NCBI GenBank assembly: GCA_013400115.1
Contig: VXBP01004150.1
Coordinates: forward strand, 1 to 64,000
Length of the DNA: 64,000 nt
Origin: Rhinopomastus cyanomelas
Taxonomy: Eukaryota; Chordata; Aves; Bucerotiformes; Rhinopomastidae
Direction of reading: 5' to 3'
The notes under the pieces were generated by a model. It had not been told where the DNA came from. It searched no databases and was given only the letters and a program-made list of their open reading frames with translations. The stretch's first letter is position 1, and each line of letters begins with the position of its first letter. Shown one piece after another: positions 10,805 through 23,797 of this stretch. Position numbers and translations under genes: made by a program.

Positions 10805-11781
10805 TCAAATATACCATTGGATGTGGCTTAAACACTGTTTACTTTTTAAACTCATAATTGAGCTAATGTGAACCTCAGCCCTAAAACTGATGAGCAACTA
10901 TCCCTAATCAATTTCATTTCCTTCTTTCATTTAGGACGAGGTGACAATTCCTGAAGTATTCTCCTGGTGTGGATTTCTTAATCCCGTCTCTACCCACTAG
11001 CTGAATCTCCACATCCTCAAAGTAGAAGCTCCAAAAATCCTGTGAGTAGAAGAAATAAAATGTACTTGATTAGATAAACATGGCAGAGCCCCAGCGACCA
11101 GCAGGAGCTCCTGTAGATACTTTGAGTCCTTGTTAGGGTCACAATGATGGATTTGAGTCTAAGGTTATGTTTGACAGAATGTGTTTGGTTGTCTTTATGT
11201 GTTCTAAAAGTTTATCCCACAAAAGCAGGAGGACAAATGGGTTTTCTCTCACAGTCTCTGTTCCTCTTGGGTTTTTTTAGTTCAGTCAAAAAGGAACTAA
11301 AAATGGGTGTTGAAAATATCTAGGGTAAAATCCTCTCAAAGAGTGGCTTTGAAGTTACTACTTTGTACTGCCAGAGGAATGTGGGACAGGAGAGCAGAAA
11401 GGCTTCATGACGACAGCCAGGGGAAAGCCAATGTCAGGGTGCATGAGGTATCTGGATTGTGAGGTTACACTTGAGATCAGAGGTGTATTTGGGGTAAATA
11501 AATATGTTTTGGGTGACAGCTGCAGCTGTTGTGATAAGGAGGCATGGACTCATGTGTGTTCTTCTGCAACCTGGTTATTTTTTGTACACATCCTCCTGCC
11601 AAGGGCTTGCTCTGCTGAAGTCTAGCTCTAACAGCCATGGATGCACCCACCCTTGAAGAAAACGAAGCCCCTCACACTTTAATTTTCACTTTTTAAAAGC
11701 TTATGTGTTAGTTTCAGACTAAACATTGCAATGTTTTGCCAAAATCTGGTGTTTTATAGGAGAGAAATATTTTTAATGTAT
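10805..11781. other. Single-copy non-coding stretch
   Basis: No gene, repeat or motif cluster recognised. Confidence 0.5.
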
Positions 11782-11836
11782 TACAGAATGTTAGGGGTTG
11801 GAAGGCACCTTGAAAGGTCCTCTAGGCCAACCCTGA
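11782..11836 (-). mobile_element. CR1 3' end, about 55 bp
   Basis: TTACAGAATGTTAGGGGTTG, GGCACCTTGAAAGGTCCTCT. Very short 5'-truncated copy. Confidence 0.8.
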
Positions 11837-14800
11837 TATATAAAAAACACATATTTTATTAATTTTTAATGGCAATTTTTGATAGAGGTCTTCTCCTCGG
11901 TAGAATTTTTGTTTTTCTCATTTGTTTTTTTATTAAATAATGATAAAACTGCTAAATCCTGTAACTTGCTGGGAAGCCATGGGTGTCCTTACAAGAAAGA
12001 AGCATCAGTTACCTCAGGAGAATCAGGTCTTACAGGAAAACAAATCAGATCCAGTAGGAAATTGTGATCTTTTCCTTTGAGTGCACCGTAGCCACTCTCC
12101 AGCACACAGCTTTCCTTTCCACAGGAAGAGACATCTAAAAGGTAGGTACAATTTTCCAATCAGTGGCTTCATTCCAATCTCTCCAGATAAACTGCAGAGA
12201 TTTGTACAGAGCTATTTGCCTTCTCTTTTAAACCCAGAAACCTTTTCCAGAAGAGAAAGCTCAATTGCAAATGTTTTCAGATACGTGTCTGTCTTGCTTG
12301 GAAGTTTCTCAGCATCGTTTATGTGTTTTATCACGTAGCAGCAGCAAGTACTTTTTGACTTTTTGACTTTTTTTTTGTTATTTTCTGGTCCATTTGCTTC
12401 AGAATGAAGTTTTGAAATGTGTGTTGTTTTTTTTTATTCCTCAGCTCTACAGCTAACACTTTGTTCCTTGCAAACTGTTGGGTGCATTTACTAGTGTGAG
12501 CAGGCTCTGGGTTCAGGGTGGGGTCAGTAGACCTTATCTGTGCTCGTAAATGGGGATTGTTGCCTGTGAATGGGAATACTGAAACAAAACTCCAGGTATA
12601 GACCTGTGCATGGCAGCTGTTAACAGCCTATGCTGTGAGTAACCCTGCAAAGTGGGGGGACCTGATGGGCTTTTCTTTGTGCATATTTGCATGACTCAGA
12701 CACTAGGGATCATACTTCCCCCACCCCGGAAAGCCATGTCTGTCCTTGCCGCTATCTTCTGCATCAATCTGTCCCTGCACCCAGACAGTAGAGTTAAGAC
12801 ACAGGATGGCTTTGTCTGCAGGAGCACACTCAGACTAGTCCTCCAGACTAATTTTCTGCTTGGGTTACTTCCCTAATTATAATTTGTGTTCTCATCATGT
12901 CGTGGAAGAGTACATTTTAAATGAGCTTGCAATACACAGCGTAGAATACCGGCTTTGTAACACCGTTCGTAACCTGGAATACCAGATTTTAATTTGTCAT
13001 CATGCAAATGCCATAATGATTACAAGTCTTCAGCTCTGCAATCCATTTTTTTCCCCCAGCTATTTGTGACATCTCAGGTTTCATTTTCCCACTCCATATG
13101 TAAGACCATTGGTGCAGGATGTTGATCTACCTCCGGACAATAAAGCTGTGTATGTTATGCATCGTGTTCCAAAACGCCGTTAAACATGTGGGAAAAAAAA
13201 ATATCACATGAATTATGCCTTCTTTAGCCCTCTTACATTTGCTAATAGGTTTTAAATGGTCTGTTTGGGGCTTTTTACTGATAACCACAAAAAAGTGATT
13301 CATTCTCTAAATTAATATTAGAAATATTTCCTGGGAATGGAGAACTCATTTTTATTGAGTGAGAGAAATATGATGCCTGATTCTGGTGAGACTAAGAGAA
13401 GCTAAGGTTTCCACTCTGAATTAACCAACTACTCCTGGGAAACAGTCTCAAGCTACATGTTCAGGGGCATCCCTTTCTACTGAGCCTACTGAGTTTGGAG
13501 AGACACTTTGGAAGAGTGGGGCTGCACACAAAAGCATGTGTATGGAAAAGAGGACGTGTGATATGGATCTCTATACAAATTTGTTTGCATATCTTTATTT
13601 ACACACCTTGCCTAGCGTGGTTGACCTCAGGTTCTACCTCCAGGTACAGCACTGAGCCAGGCTTTCATAGTAAGTTGAATAATGTTGCCTAAATGGTGAT
13701 GCTCACATGGAGGGTGGTTTGTTTTCTACTCTGTGGGATCATATTCTGTTGTTGGTCTGCAGCAAGATAAGGGACAACACACACTTGACTGCACTGGCTG
13801 TGCTATTAGCGATGTTAGAGAAAGAAAGTCCAGATTCCATTCCTCTGTGGCCTCGATTTGGCCTGAGCTTGCATTGCTTGGATCTGTTTAATCCCTGGAT
13901 GGTGATATTTATTCCTCATTGTCTGTAGCCATTTAGGCAAAATCTCAATGTAGCCCTGGTGGATAATTGTTATAGGTCATTAGTTGCAAGTTTAATTTGC
14001 TGTAAGTGTATGTGATAGCATGAGCACTTCTTGTCCCAGCGCAGCCATACTCATCTGAGGATTTTTGCCTGAAAAGCAGGAGGGTTTTTGAAGGAGTGTT
14101 GGATGCTTTGGTCTGTTCTATGGAAGTTCTAGCTGTTTTGCCACCGTGTGTGCCCTCAGCAGTGCCTTCTCCCCAGTCAATGTAATAGGGGTGCTCCCTT
14201 CTTTGCAGAGGGCTCAGGGGAGGGATGGTGGAACATCTTCTCAGCCCACCCACTTCAGTCATGGCAGCCTAGAGGAAGGACAATCCGTGCTGGGATGCTC
14301 CTGCTGTCCAGGGCAAAATAGAAAGACCATTGTCCCTTGGCCTCACAGGAACCACAAGCTCTTTCCCATCATGCAAGCTGCCAAAGCCCACCCAGATGAT
14401 GCTAGAAATGAACTTGTTCAAAGATTGTATAAGATCTCCCACCCCCAGGCATGGCAGGAGAGGGATATACACGCACCCCCGGGGAAAGTGTAGCTGAATG
14501 CTTCAATCATCTCCCCAGCCTTGAGCAGCTGAGCTGTGGAAATCACTTTGACGTAAATCTCTCAGCAGCTTTTTTGTCTGAAATAAATGGTGCATAAAAG
14601 AAATGCAAAATTGTTTGGTGGACAGGATTATCTATGTGTTTAGTGCTCTCAGCACTTTCTTTTTGTCTTTTCACTGTGCAGTTCCCATTGGTGTGAATAG
14701 CTGTGCATGAAGCTAAAGCTTCTGAACACGAGCAGGGTGTAAGAGAACTCTCCCTTTAAACCTGGGATATCTGTGTGCTCGTGCTAGCAAGGATTGTCAA

Positions 14801-15331
14801 GTTAGAAAAATTACTAGTAGTAGAAAGCAATTATTTTTCATTTCCAAAGCTCCCTGGTCATTTTTAACCCAAATGTAAAGTTTTTGTAGTTCCACATCGT
14901 TATAATTCTGCTGGGTGTGTGATTTTCTTTTGCTGTGTTACCTGCACACCCTGACACGCTCGGCACTGAGCTGTGACACCTTGTAGTGTGTGCTGTGTGT
15001 TATTCCATCCCTCATTGTGTTTCCATAACACGCTGATGATACGCAGCAATTTGTATGAAGATTCAAATCAATGTTTATCACAACGGAGCACTATCATTCA
15101 GAAGGAAAGTGGAGATCAATAATTCATTAAGGGAGAGAGAAATGAATGATTTCAAATTGTTCTTCTCTCCCGTTTAACATTTTCAAAAGGAATTGCATTG
15201 TTTAAATGAGGTTTGATCACTTTTTAGACTAAATGAGTCTGGTTTAATGTGTCTCGTGTTAGACAGAGTAGTACTCATGATGGGATAAAGAATGGAAATG
15301 CAAAATTAGGATAAATAGTCCTCAGTTTGCT
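11837..15331. other. Longest CR1-free single-copy stretch of the window's first third
   Basis: No coding exon recognised; frames of up to 115 codons (14146-14493 +) show no domain. Part of it, about 14930-15280, is AT-rich with complex, non-repetitive sequence and looks like conserved non-coding DNA, but that cannot be tested here. Confidence 0.45.
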
Positions 15332-15523
15332 TCACTGGAGTGGCCTGTCCAGGATGGTGGTTGAGTACCCATCCCTGGATGAGTTTAAAAGTCACTTTGT
15401 TGTAGTGCTGGGGCATCTCATTTAGGGGTGAACTGGCTTCGTTTAGGGTTGATGGTTGGACCTGAGGATCCCAGGGGTCTTTTCCAACCTGAATGATTCT
15501 ATGATTCTGTGATTCTCTGATTC
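15332..15523 (+). mobile_element. CR1 3' fragment, type C
   Basis: From CACTGGAGTGGCCTGTCC through GTTGAGTACCCATCCCTGG to GATGGTTGGACCTGAGGATC and a three-unit tail. Confidence 0.92.
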
Positions 15524-16625
15524 ATTTTTTTTATTAATTAAAAATACTCCATGACATTAAAAAATTGCTGAGGGGTATATGTGATCCCAAGTTAAACAAA
15601 ACAGCTTTTTCAGACGTCAATAGAACTGTTTGCTTTAAGCTGTAACTTTTCAAAAAGATTGTCTCAAAAAAATTGAATAGAGTTACTTTGAAATGCAGGA
15701 TTTTGCTCTTTAAAAAAGGGGATATATTCAATACAGAGAAGGCTAGGAAGTGGAACACAACTGAAAAAATTGCAGAAGTTTTGTTTTGGGATTTGATTTT
15801 CCAAATACACAGACATGTGTGACAGCTAATCAGCACAGTGCTTTGTTTGTTGCTGTGATAATCTTAATTTCCCTTGTTGTAGCTGCAAGAGCAGAAAACA
15901 CCCTTCTGTGGCATCATGTGTATGTTGAGACTCAAAGAAGATCTTGTTTTTCTTTTTCTGAACCTCTCCAAGCTCAGGACTTAACCAGGAGCTCTCCTGC
16001 ACTGAAAGATTGTCTAAATGTATGAGTCCATGAAATTCAAATGCACGTTTAGCCTTGTTCATTTCCTGTTTCACCAGCAATAAAGTGGCCATTGCTGATG
16101 ACACAGGGAATTCCTTGTGGTTTTAAAACACAATGACATAGTAGCCACCAGGAACCACAGGGCATTAGCTGTTGCTTTCACTGGGGATGAGTGTCCTCTA
16201 TTGATTAGTTTTCATTGCCAGAGCTCAATAAGGCTTTTATTTATGATGACAAAGCTTATGATTTCTTATTTATCTGCTGTGAGTAAAACGATCTTAGAAT
16301 CAAATCACCACATTTACCAAAAGGATGTCTGGGTTCTGAAATAATACACCAAAATAAGATAGGGCAGACAAATAATATCCACCCTGTCCTTGACCTTACC
16401 TGGTCTCTTTCCTTAGACATCATCATTGCTGAGGCAAAATCTTCCTCTATGCTCAACGTAATAGAAGCCCTGTGAGAAATTCTATCTTCAAGCATGAAGT
16501 TACGATAGATGTTGAAATCATCACCACCCCCTAAGTTATTTGCGTGAAAGCTCTCATGTCAGGTAGCCAGGGTTCAAGAAGTCATTAAGCAAGTAGAGAT
16601 GAGAAAAATCCAGAAAGATTGTTTT
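15524..16625. other. Single-copy non-coding stretch
   Basis: Nothing recognised beyond AT-rich tracts. Confidence 0.5.
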
Positions 16626-17055
16626 ATAGAATCATAGAATCATCATGGCTGGAAAGGACCTCCAGGGTCATCAAGTCCAACCTTTATCCTAGTATCTAAC
16701 TGCTAGACCATATCCCCAAGTGCCGCATCCACTCGTTCCTTAAACACCTTCAGGGATGGTGACATCACCACCTCCCTGGGCAATCCATTCCAGCACCTAA
16801 CCACCCTCTCAGGAAAGAATTTCTTTCTAATATCCAACCTAAACCTCCCCTGATGCAACTTGAGGCCATTTCCTCTCATCCTATCATCACTAATTGGAGA
16901 GAAGAGACCAACACCAGCCTTGCTACCACCTCCTTTAAGGTAGTTGTAGAGGGCAATAAGGTCCCCTCTCAGTCTTCTCTTCTCCAGACTAAACAGCCCC
17001 AGCTCCCTCAGCCTCTCCTCATAGGGAATGTCTTCCAGCCCCTTCATCAGCTTGG
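16626..17055 (-). mobile_element. CR1 3' fragment, type A, with open ORF2 C-terminus
   Basis: About 430 bp. The reverse strand at 16703-17047 is an open 114-codon frame giving the ORF2 C-terminus, with the characteristic CR1 runs RRLRGDLIALYNYLKGG, RMRGNGLKL and GLPREVV in order. An unbroken frame suggests a fairly young insertion. It abuts a forward CR1 at 17060 (5' end to 5' end). It carries its own tail at the left end, so the pair is two elements, not a twin-priming inversion. Confidence 0.94.
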
Positions 17056-17059
17056 AGAC

Positions 17060-17178
17060 AAAGATGTTAAAAACCTGCCTGGATATGTTCCTGTGCAGCT
17101 TGGTCTAGATGATCCTGCTCTGGTAAGACGAATGGACCTTTCCAATCCCTAATTCTTCTCTGATTCTATGATTCTGTG
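17060..17178 (+). mobile_element. CR1 3' end, type B-like
   Basis: AGATGTTAAAAACCTGCCTG through CTTTCCAATCCCTAATTC to the tail ATTCTATGATTCTGTG. About 120 bp. Confidence 0.88.
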
Positions 17179-17438
17179 TGCAGTTCTGGGTCAACAGGTG
17201 CCTCATCACTGAGATCATGGGAATGATGGCTGTGGGCTTCTCTGATTCTCTTTCTGTTCTTTGGAGCTCTACTGCAGAGCACCGTCAGTTATGGGATACT
17301 GAGTGAGAGGGACCTTTAGCACAAGTCTTTCTTTGTTCTTGATAAAAAGAAAGGAAGTTGCTGCCTGTATAGTCACACAGACAGAACAGAAGTGGACTTA
17401 CGTTGTGACAACATCCTCTGAATGACTGTGCTTTTAGA

Positions 17439-17590
17439 AGCACAGAATCAGAAAACATTAGGGATTGGAAGAGACTTTGAAAGATCATCTAGTCCAATCC
17501 CACCACCACAGCAGGATCCCCTAGATCCAGTTGTCCAGGTGGGTTTTAAACTTCTCCAGAGAAGGAGACTCCCCAAGGACCACAAGCAAT
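17439..17590 (-). mobile_element. CR1 3' fragment, type B
   Basis: CACAGAATCAG, then CATTAGGGATTGGAAGAGAC and CTCCAGAGAAGGAGACTCCC. The 260 bp before it (17179-17438) hold nothing recognisable. Confidence 0.9.
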
Positions 17591-18808
17591 CCATACTGAT
17601 GGAAGCAACTCAAGACAGCATTGCTGTGTGTACTAGTCACCTCTTTTCAGAACTTTAGATAGGATCAAAGTAACTGCTTTATAAATTAATCAACTGGTAA
17701 CAGCAAAAACTCAAAAACTTTTAATTTTCTGATTCATATCTTTAATTAATTGCAACACAGTGCAATTGCATCTGAGCCGTAGCTTTCCAGTTGTTTGCTC
17801 AGGAGGGATTGCTCCACTGCTTGTGACTGACACAGCGCTATTGCCGCTTTATTGGCTTCTTTTACAGTGGCTTTTACAACATACAAGGTGCACAAGTTAA
17901 ACAGAAAAGCAGCTAGTAACATTTCAAGATGGAAGGAGGCCATAAAGATGCAGGGCTGGTATAATTTACAATAACAGGAAATTACAAATTAAGGATAACT
18001 CCCTTGCTCCCGTGCCTAGTTATTCCCTCTGTACATGGTTTTTGGAATATGTCAGTAAAACGTGAAGTGTTTGCATACCATAAAAAGTTAATGGATGATA
18101 GAGTTGGCAAATACTTTGGGATTATTACCAAGATTATTTTAGATATGATTAGGCTGAAACTCAGCCACAAGCAAGTACCTATACAGGATTTTTGAGCTGT
18201 AAAAATGTTAATTATTTGAAGAACTCGGTTTGATCTAAATCAGCCAAAGCCAATAAAAAGAGATGTGGGGTTTTAAGCACATGCAAGGAACATAAACATA
18301 AATATAATCTTGAAAACAGTCAAACACGCTCCCTGAAACCTCTCTGTACATGAGTTGTTTAACACGAGCCATGCGGGTTCAATAGAGTCTCTGCACAGCC
18401 TCTCTTTATGAATGTGTGGTTATGTGGGAAACTTCAAGCACATACTTGCCAATATATTTTATCCTTTTACTGTCTACATAGTAGCTACAAACCCCTCTGA
18501 TTGCTACTCACAATTGTGTCTCTCACTAGAGGGGTCCCATTACCACCATGCTGGTAGGAGTGTCTCACCCTACTTTTGGAGAACATATAGTCCTATTTTT
18601 AATATCAATGGCCTTCTAACTGATCAACACCTGTTGAATAACTTTTTAACAATGATTACAAATCATTTCACAGCGTTTACAATGTCATCTTACAATACCT
18701 GTGTATCCCCATGTGTAAGACAGGAGAACAAAATTACTGAATCTCTGAGTCCAGCTAGTACCACTGCTACTATTTATTACTATTTGTTGTGATTTATTAT
18801 TATTTCAA
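17591..18808. other. Single-copy non-coding stretch
   Basis: No gene seen. The 126-codon frame at 18412-18792 has no recognisable domain. Confidence 0.5.
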
Positions 18809-19446
18809 GGAATCACAAAACATTAGGGATTAAGGAACCTCGAAAGATCATCCAGTCCAATCCCCTTGGTCTAGGTGACCAAGTCACACAAGAACACGTC
18901 CAGGCAGATTTTAAACATCTCCAGAGAAGGAGACTCCACAACCCCCATGGGTAGCCCATTCCAGGGGTCTGTCACCCTCACCATGAAGAGTTTCTTCTCA
19001 TATTGATGTGGATCCTCCTCGGTTCCAGCTCACACCCACTGGCCCTTGTTCTATCACTAGGTCCCACTGAGCAGAGCCTGGCTCCATCCTCCTGACACAC
19101 ACTCTTCACATATTTATCAACATTAACGAGGTCACCCTTTTTTCCAAGCTGAAGAGACCCGTCTCCCTCAGCCTTTCCTCATCATGGAGATGCTCCTCTC
19201 CTTTCATGATCTCTGTGGCTCTGCTCTAGACTCTCTCCAGCCATTCTGTGCCCTTCTGTAACTGAGATGCCCAGAACTAGACACAAGATTCCAGATGTGG
19301 TCTCATCAGGGCAGAGTAGAGGGGGAGAAGAACCTCTCTCAATCTGCTAACCACCCCCCTTCTAATCCACCTCAGGTTGCCTTTGACCTTCTTGGACTCA
19401 AGGGTCCATTGTTGGCTCATGGTCATCCTGCCATCCACCAGGAGGT
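18809..19446 (-). mobile_element. CR1 3' fragment, type B, about 640 bp
   Basis: The longest uninterrupted type B copy in the window. It runs from a weak tail through the ORF2 C-terminus and further upstream (GGGCAGAGTAGAGGGGGAGA, TAATCCACCTCAGG, GACCTTCTTGG). Translation is broken by frameshifts. Useful as a template for ordering shorter type B copies. Confidence 0.94.
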
Positions 19447-22400
19447 TTATTACTATTTATTTATTTACTATGATAAATCAATAAAACTTTGCTCCTTTGT
19501 TTTTTTTCTGAAGCAAAAATTGTCACTTTCTTTCCAAATAACGAGCTTTTGTGATAGTGTCTCTTTTTAACATAAGGAAAGTCTCCAAAATCAGAAATTA
19601 GAAAACTAAAGGTGGATTGCTCTATTTCCCAATTATTTCTTCACATTTTCACTTTCACATTGATCAAGTCTACCTCACATGTTAGGGAAAAGAGATTAAG
19701 CCATCATGCAGAGCAGTCTTTCTTTAACATCTGAATAAATATACCCAGCTTCTTGTCCCTCTGTTTTCACTTTGTCATGAGGAAGAGGGATGATTCATAC
19801 CACCCTAAATGAATCTTCTGATGATGATGAGATTAATTTTTACAGAATACCCTATTTCTCTTCGCTAACCACAGAGAGGACCTAAGGTGATCAGGTCACT
19901 TCTAGGTGAGATTAATTTCCTCACGAGACCAGCATAGCCCTAATGACGATGGACCTCTCTGTATCACACATGCAAGCAATTTGGCCTGAAAATGTCCCCA
20001 GGTGATGAAGTGTGTGTCAGTCTCACCAGAAGACAGAGGCTGTCCAAGATCTCTGTGAGAATGAAACTTTACAGTTTCCAAACTCAGCTGACAGAGTGAG
20101 AAGAAAAAGCTCGTGGCATGCTGACATGAAATCTTCATGGAAGTGCTCTCCTTGTGGCCAAAGGGACCACGTAACAAATTCTATCTCCTCTGGTTAAAAG
20201 TGCTACCTGCTGCATTCATTAGCAAATTCAATTAATTGGGAGGATATTTTAACTTTATAAAAGCTTTTCATTTTTATATGACATAAATATAACATATATT
20301 GTTTCCATTCCGTTTAGATGGACCAGTCAGAAAGCAGAAACAATAATCAAAGGAAGATCAGTCATCTTTAAAATTCTTTGGAGCTTTCCCATAAAACAGT
20401 AGCAAAGGCTTCTGTTCACGAGGCATTTTGCCCATTAAGCATTATTCTGTTGTCTTTACACGTGGGACTTGCTGCAGTTGTGGTGAACACTGAACTTTCT
20501 CTCAGGCATCAGCCCACATTTCATTATGATCAGAAACCTTCATCGTAAATCCCACTGCATTGTTCTTGGTCACGGAATATATTCATCGATGGATGACCTC
20601 ATCCTGTTTAATCTCATTAGTTTAGAATATTTCTTTACTAGATATCCTTATCAGAATCTCACCATCACAAGCCTTGGGAAGTTTGGCCCCAAGAGTGCTG
20701 TCACGAGTGCCGATGGGTTTTTTTGATATTTCACAATTCGTTGAGAAAGTTGTTATTTAACCCTGCGTTGCCTCTGATGAGGCAAAGAAAAGCACTGGAA
20801 ATGACACAGCAAATAACAGAACGTTATGGATATCAGTTGCTTTCGCTTGATAGGACTTCAAATTTTAAAGATCTGCTTCCATGTGCCACCATTTCTCACA
20901 GACGCCTAGATAGAGACATAATTTGCAGTCTGCTGGATCCTGACTGTATTCCTGACTGCATCACTTTGTTTTGACAAAACGTGCTCAATTATACTGAGCT
21001 GTGCCTTTCCTCAGAACAGAGTCAAAATTTCAACTCTGAAAATATTACCTGAACTGACAGCTAATATTGGATAAACCTGAACTCCATCAACGATTCTCTT
21101 TTAGGGAAAAAATTAAAATTCTTCCCTGAAATGAATTTTCACTTTCTGCAGGTGTTCTACAGTAATGTTTTCTCACATCTGAGCCCTTTCTTTCTGTCAC
21201 TAGTCTTTAAAAGATATGTGAAGGTAGAAAAGCTGTTGGTGTCACACATCCTTCATAAATGGAGCTAGCAGTCCTCATTGCTGGAGCACTTAGCTTCATG
21301 CGAAACCCAAGTCTGAATTAAATTTTACCTGAAGAGATTCAAAATGGAGCTCGTGGCTTCTATGTGGAACTAAACTGACACCAGATGATGTTACATCAAA
21401 TTTACTTTTACAGAAACAGTGGAGTTGATAAAAAAAATTATCAAAGAGTTTTTAATTCTGAAGAAGACATCAACTGACAAAAAGGGTCTCAAATCTAGCA
21501 TGGCGGCTAGTAACTTTGGGAAGGATCTGGATGTTCATCTGTGTTTCAAAGGCTGTTTATGCAGTTTTTTTTAATGACTCTTTCATGTAAATTCTGCTCT
21601 CCCTCAGGGTTAGATTAGAGCCCTTGGAAGAGCAAAATGAAGTTATGCACAAATTAATATGTGGATTTACTTCTCATCTGAGCTCTCAAGTTTATTCATG
21701 AGTACATGAATGGCCATAGCTTGTTTCTGAATCTTTCATCTCCCTTGTGTTCTTCAAAAAAAGCTTTTCTGAATATCTGTAAGTTGCTCATGATTTCAGA
21801 GTAGGCCACAATACTTCAGTCATCCAGTCACCAGTTAGGTTTTAACTGACCAATGCAGCGACAGGATCGATACCATATGACTGAAGTAAAACATAATGCT
21901 CTTTTCGTGGTGAGTAGGTGCCACTCATGAGCACCTCATGGTCCAGAAAGGGTACGTCAAAGCTGCTTAGTAAGTATTTATGAATAAATCAATTTTCAAA
22001 AATCAATGCTAGCTTGCAAACAATTTCTGAGGATAAAAGCAGCTACAGAAAGTATTAATAACAACAGAGCTCAGGTAGCTCTGTTTTGAAGACTCTTCTT
22101 GGAGTTATAAGCCTGTTTGAATAAACATACAAATCATTCACGAGCTCAGTCACCCCCAGCAGGTCTTACAAGCTGATTAGAGGCAACCTGTGCAGTTGTA
22201 TGAGATAAACACGATGTGTTTTACTCTTTAGTGCAGATGTACAGACTTTGCCACACATTCCCAGGACTACAATGGCTTTGTATAGTCCAGGAACTCCACT
22301 ATAGAAACATTGCCTCGTGCCCTCATCTTCATGGTTTAGCAGTTCTTGTCTTCCCTTGTCTTAAGTCACCAATTCAAGAGGCATATATTGGTCATAACAG

Positions 22401-22625
22401 GCATACGTTGGTCAAAATGAACTGAATTGTTCACTGCTCGAGGAAGCTGTTGAATCCTTATTCAACTACAGTTGCATCCAAGAACGTTGTTCAAGAATTA
22501 AGAACCATCAGTGCATAGGAAATAGAGAGATTTTGCAAAAACAGAAGTTATGCACAAAGGATTTATTATCTCTAGAAAGAAAAACCTTCTTTCCATCCAA
22601 TGGGTGAATGACTTTGCAACAATTA
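19447..22625. other. Single-copy non-coding stretch, 3.2 kb
   Basis: No CR1, gene or RNA recognised. AT-rich complex sequence throughout. Confidence 0.5.
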
Positions 22626-22975
22626 TCATAGAATCATAGCATTGTCAATGTTGGAAAAGACTTCCAAGATCACCAAGTCCTACCATCAACCCAAACCCAC
22701 CCGGCCCACTAAACCATGTTTTCAATGGTGACTCCACTACCTCCATGTGTCAACCTGTTCCAACCCTGTTTCAACCTGTTCCAACCCTGTTTCAGCCTTT
22801 TGCAATCCTGATCATTTTGTTAGTGAAGAATTTTTTCCTAATGTCTGATTTAAACCTTCCCTGGAACAACTTGAGGCCATTTCCTCTTGTCCTATTGCTA
22901 GTGACTTGGGAGAAGAGATCAACTCCAACCTATGACCTTCTTTCAGGTAATTTGAAAGATTATGTTGTGGTCAAG
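22626..22975 (-). mobile_element. CR1 3' fragment
   Basis: Tail, TGTTGGAAAAGACTTCCAAG, then ACTTGAGGCCATTTCCTCTT and GGGAGAAGAGATCAACTCCA. Contains a 21-bp tandem duplication (22750-22791). The upstream end is ragged. Confidence 0.9.
22750..22791. repeat. 21-bp perfect tandem duplication inside CR1
   Basis: Two identical adjacent 21-bp units beginning TCAACCTGTTCC. Other CR1 copies in the window have a single unit, so this arose after insertion, probably by slippage. Confidence 0.9.
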
Positions 22976-23450
22976 GACATCTCTCTAATTTTGCACGCAC
23001 AAGAGCCATCTGAATTTCTGCAGTCCTCTAAAAACCTGAATGTAGAGGAAAAAGGAGACATTAGCTCTATGAGGGAGTTTATCTCCAGACTGGGAGCCTC
23101 TTCTACGAGAAAACTATGAAAAGATTTACTTGAGAATGGAAGATGATGTGGAGGAGGCAACAATGTGGACAGTTGCCACCCAGGACATCCCTTCTCTCAA
23201 AAACATACAGTAGTAAATATTCCTTTTTCTTTAATATTTGTGTTTTATGAAGGATGATTTGGAAATACCTGGTGAACAAAAGAGTTCTGTCCTTATACAA
23301 GAGATCTACAACTGCAACTAAGATTCATTCTCCTATTATCCAGCACCTCAAGATGTGTTTCAAGGGTATCCAGAAAACAGTAAGTTGTTTCCTGGAGCTG
23401 GGAAAGTTGGGAAGACTATTGCCTACCAGTCACCCTACCGAGGAGATATC
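22976..23450. other. Unassigned sequence
   Basis: No recognisable feature between two CR1 copies. Confidence 0.45.
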
Positions 23451-23797
23451 TGTGACCTCATTAATGTCTACAAATATTTGAGGGGTGGGTGTTGGGAGGA
23501 TGGAACTGGGCTCTTCTCAGTGTCATGTAGTGATGGGACGAGGGGCAATGGTTGTAAGCTGGAACATACAAGGTTCCACATCAACCTGAGAAGGAACTTA
23601 TTCACAGTGAGGGTGACGGAGCACTGGAACAGGCTGCCCAAGGAGGTTGTGGAGTCTCCTTCACTGGAGATGTTCAAGGCCTGCCTGGATGTGTTCCTGT
23701 GTGACTTGGTCTGGGTGATCCTGCTGTTCCAGGCGGATTGGACTAGATGATCTTTCGAGGTCCCTTCCAGTCCGTAGTGATTCTATGATTCTATGAA
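23451..23797 (+). mobile_element. CR1 3' fragment, type B, with open ORF2 C-terminus
   Basis: The forward frame is open from the CR1 start to 23750 and encodes the ORF2 C-terminus, including FHINLRRNLFTVRVTEHW and RLPKEVVESPSLEMF. It ends in two ATTCTATG tail units. The frame extends upstream into unrelated sequence, so the 131-codon frame (23355-23750) is a chimaera and not a gene. Confidence 0.94.

Noticed and set aside
16703..17047. Open 114-codon frame as a host gene
   Set aside because: It is the CR1 ORF2 C-terminus; the same motifs recur in other copies on both strands.
16626..17178. Twin-priming 5' inversion of one CR1
   Set aside because: The reverse part has its own 3' tail at 16626, so these are two separate insertions.
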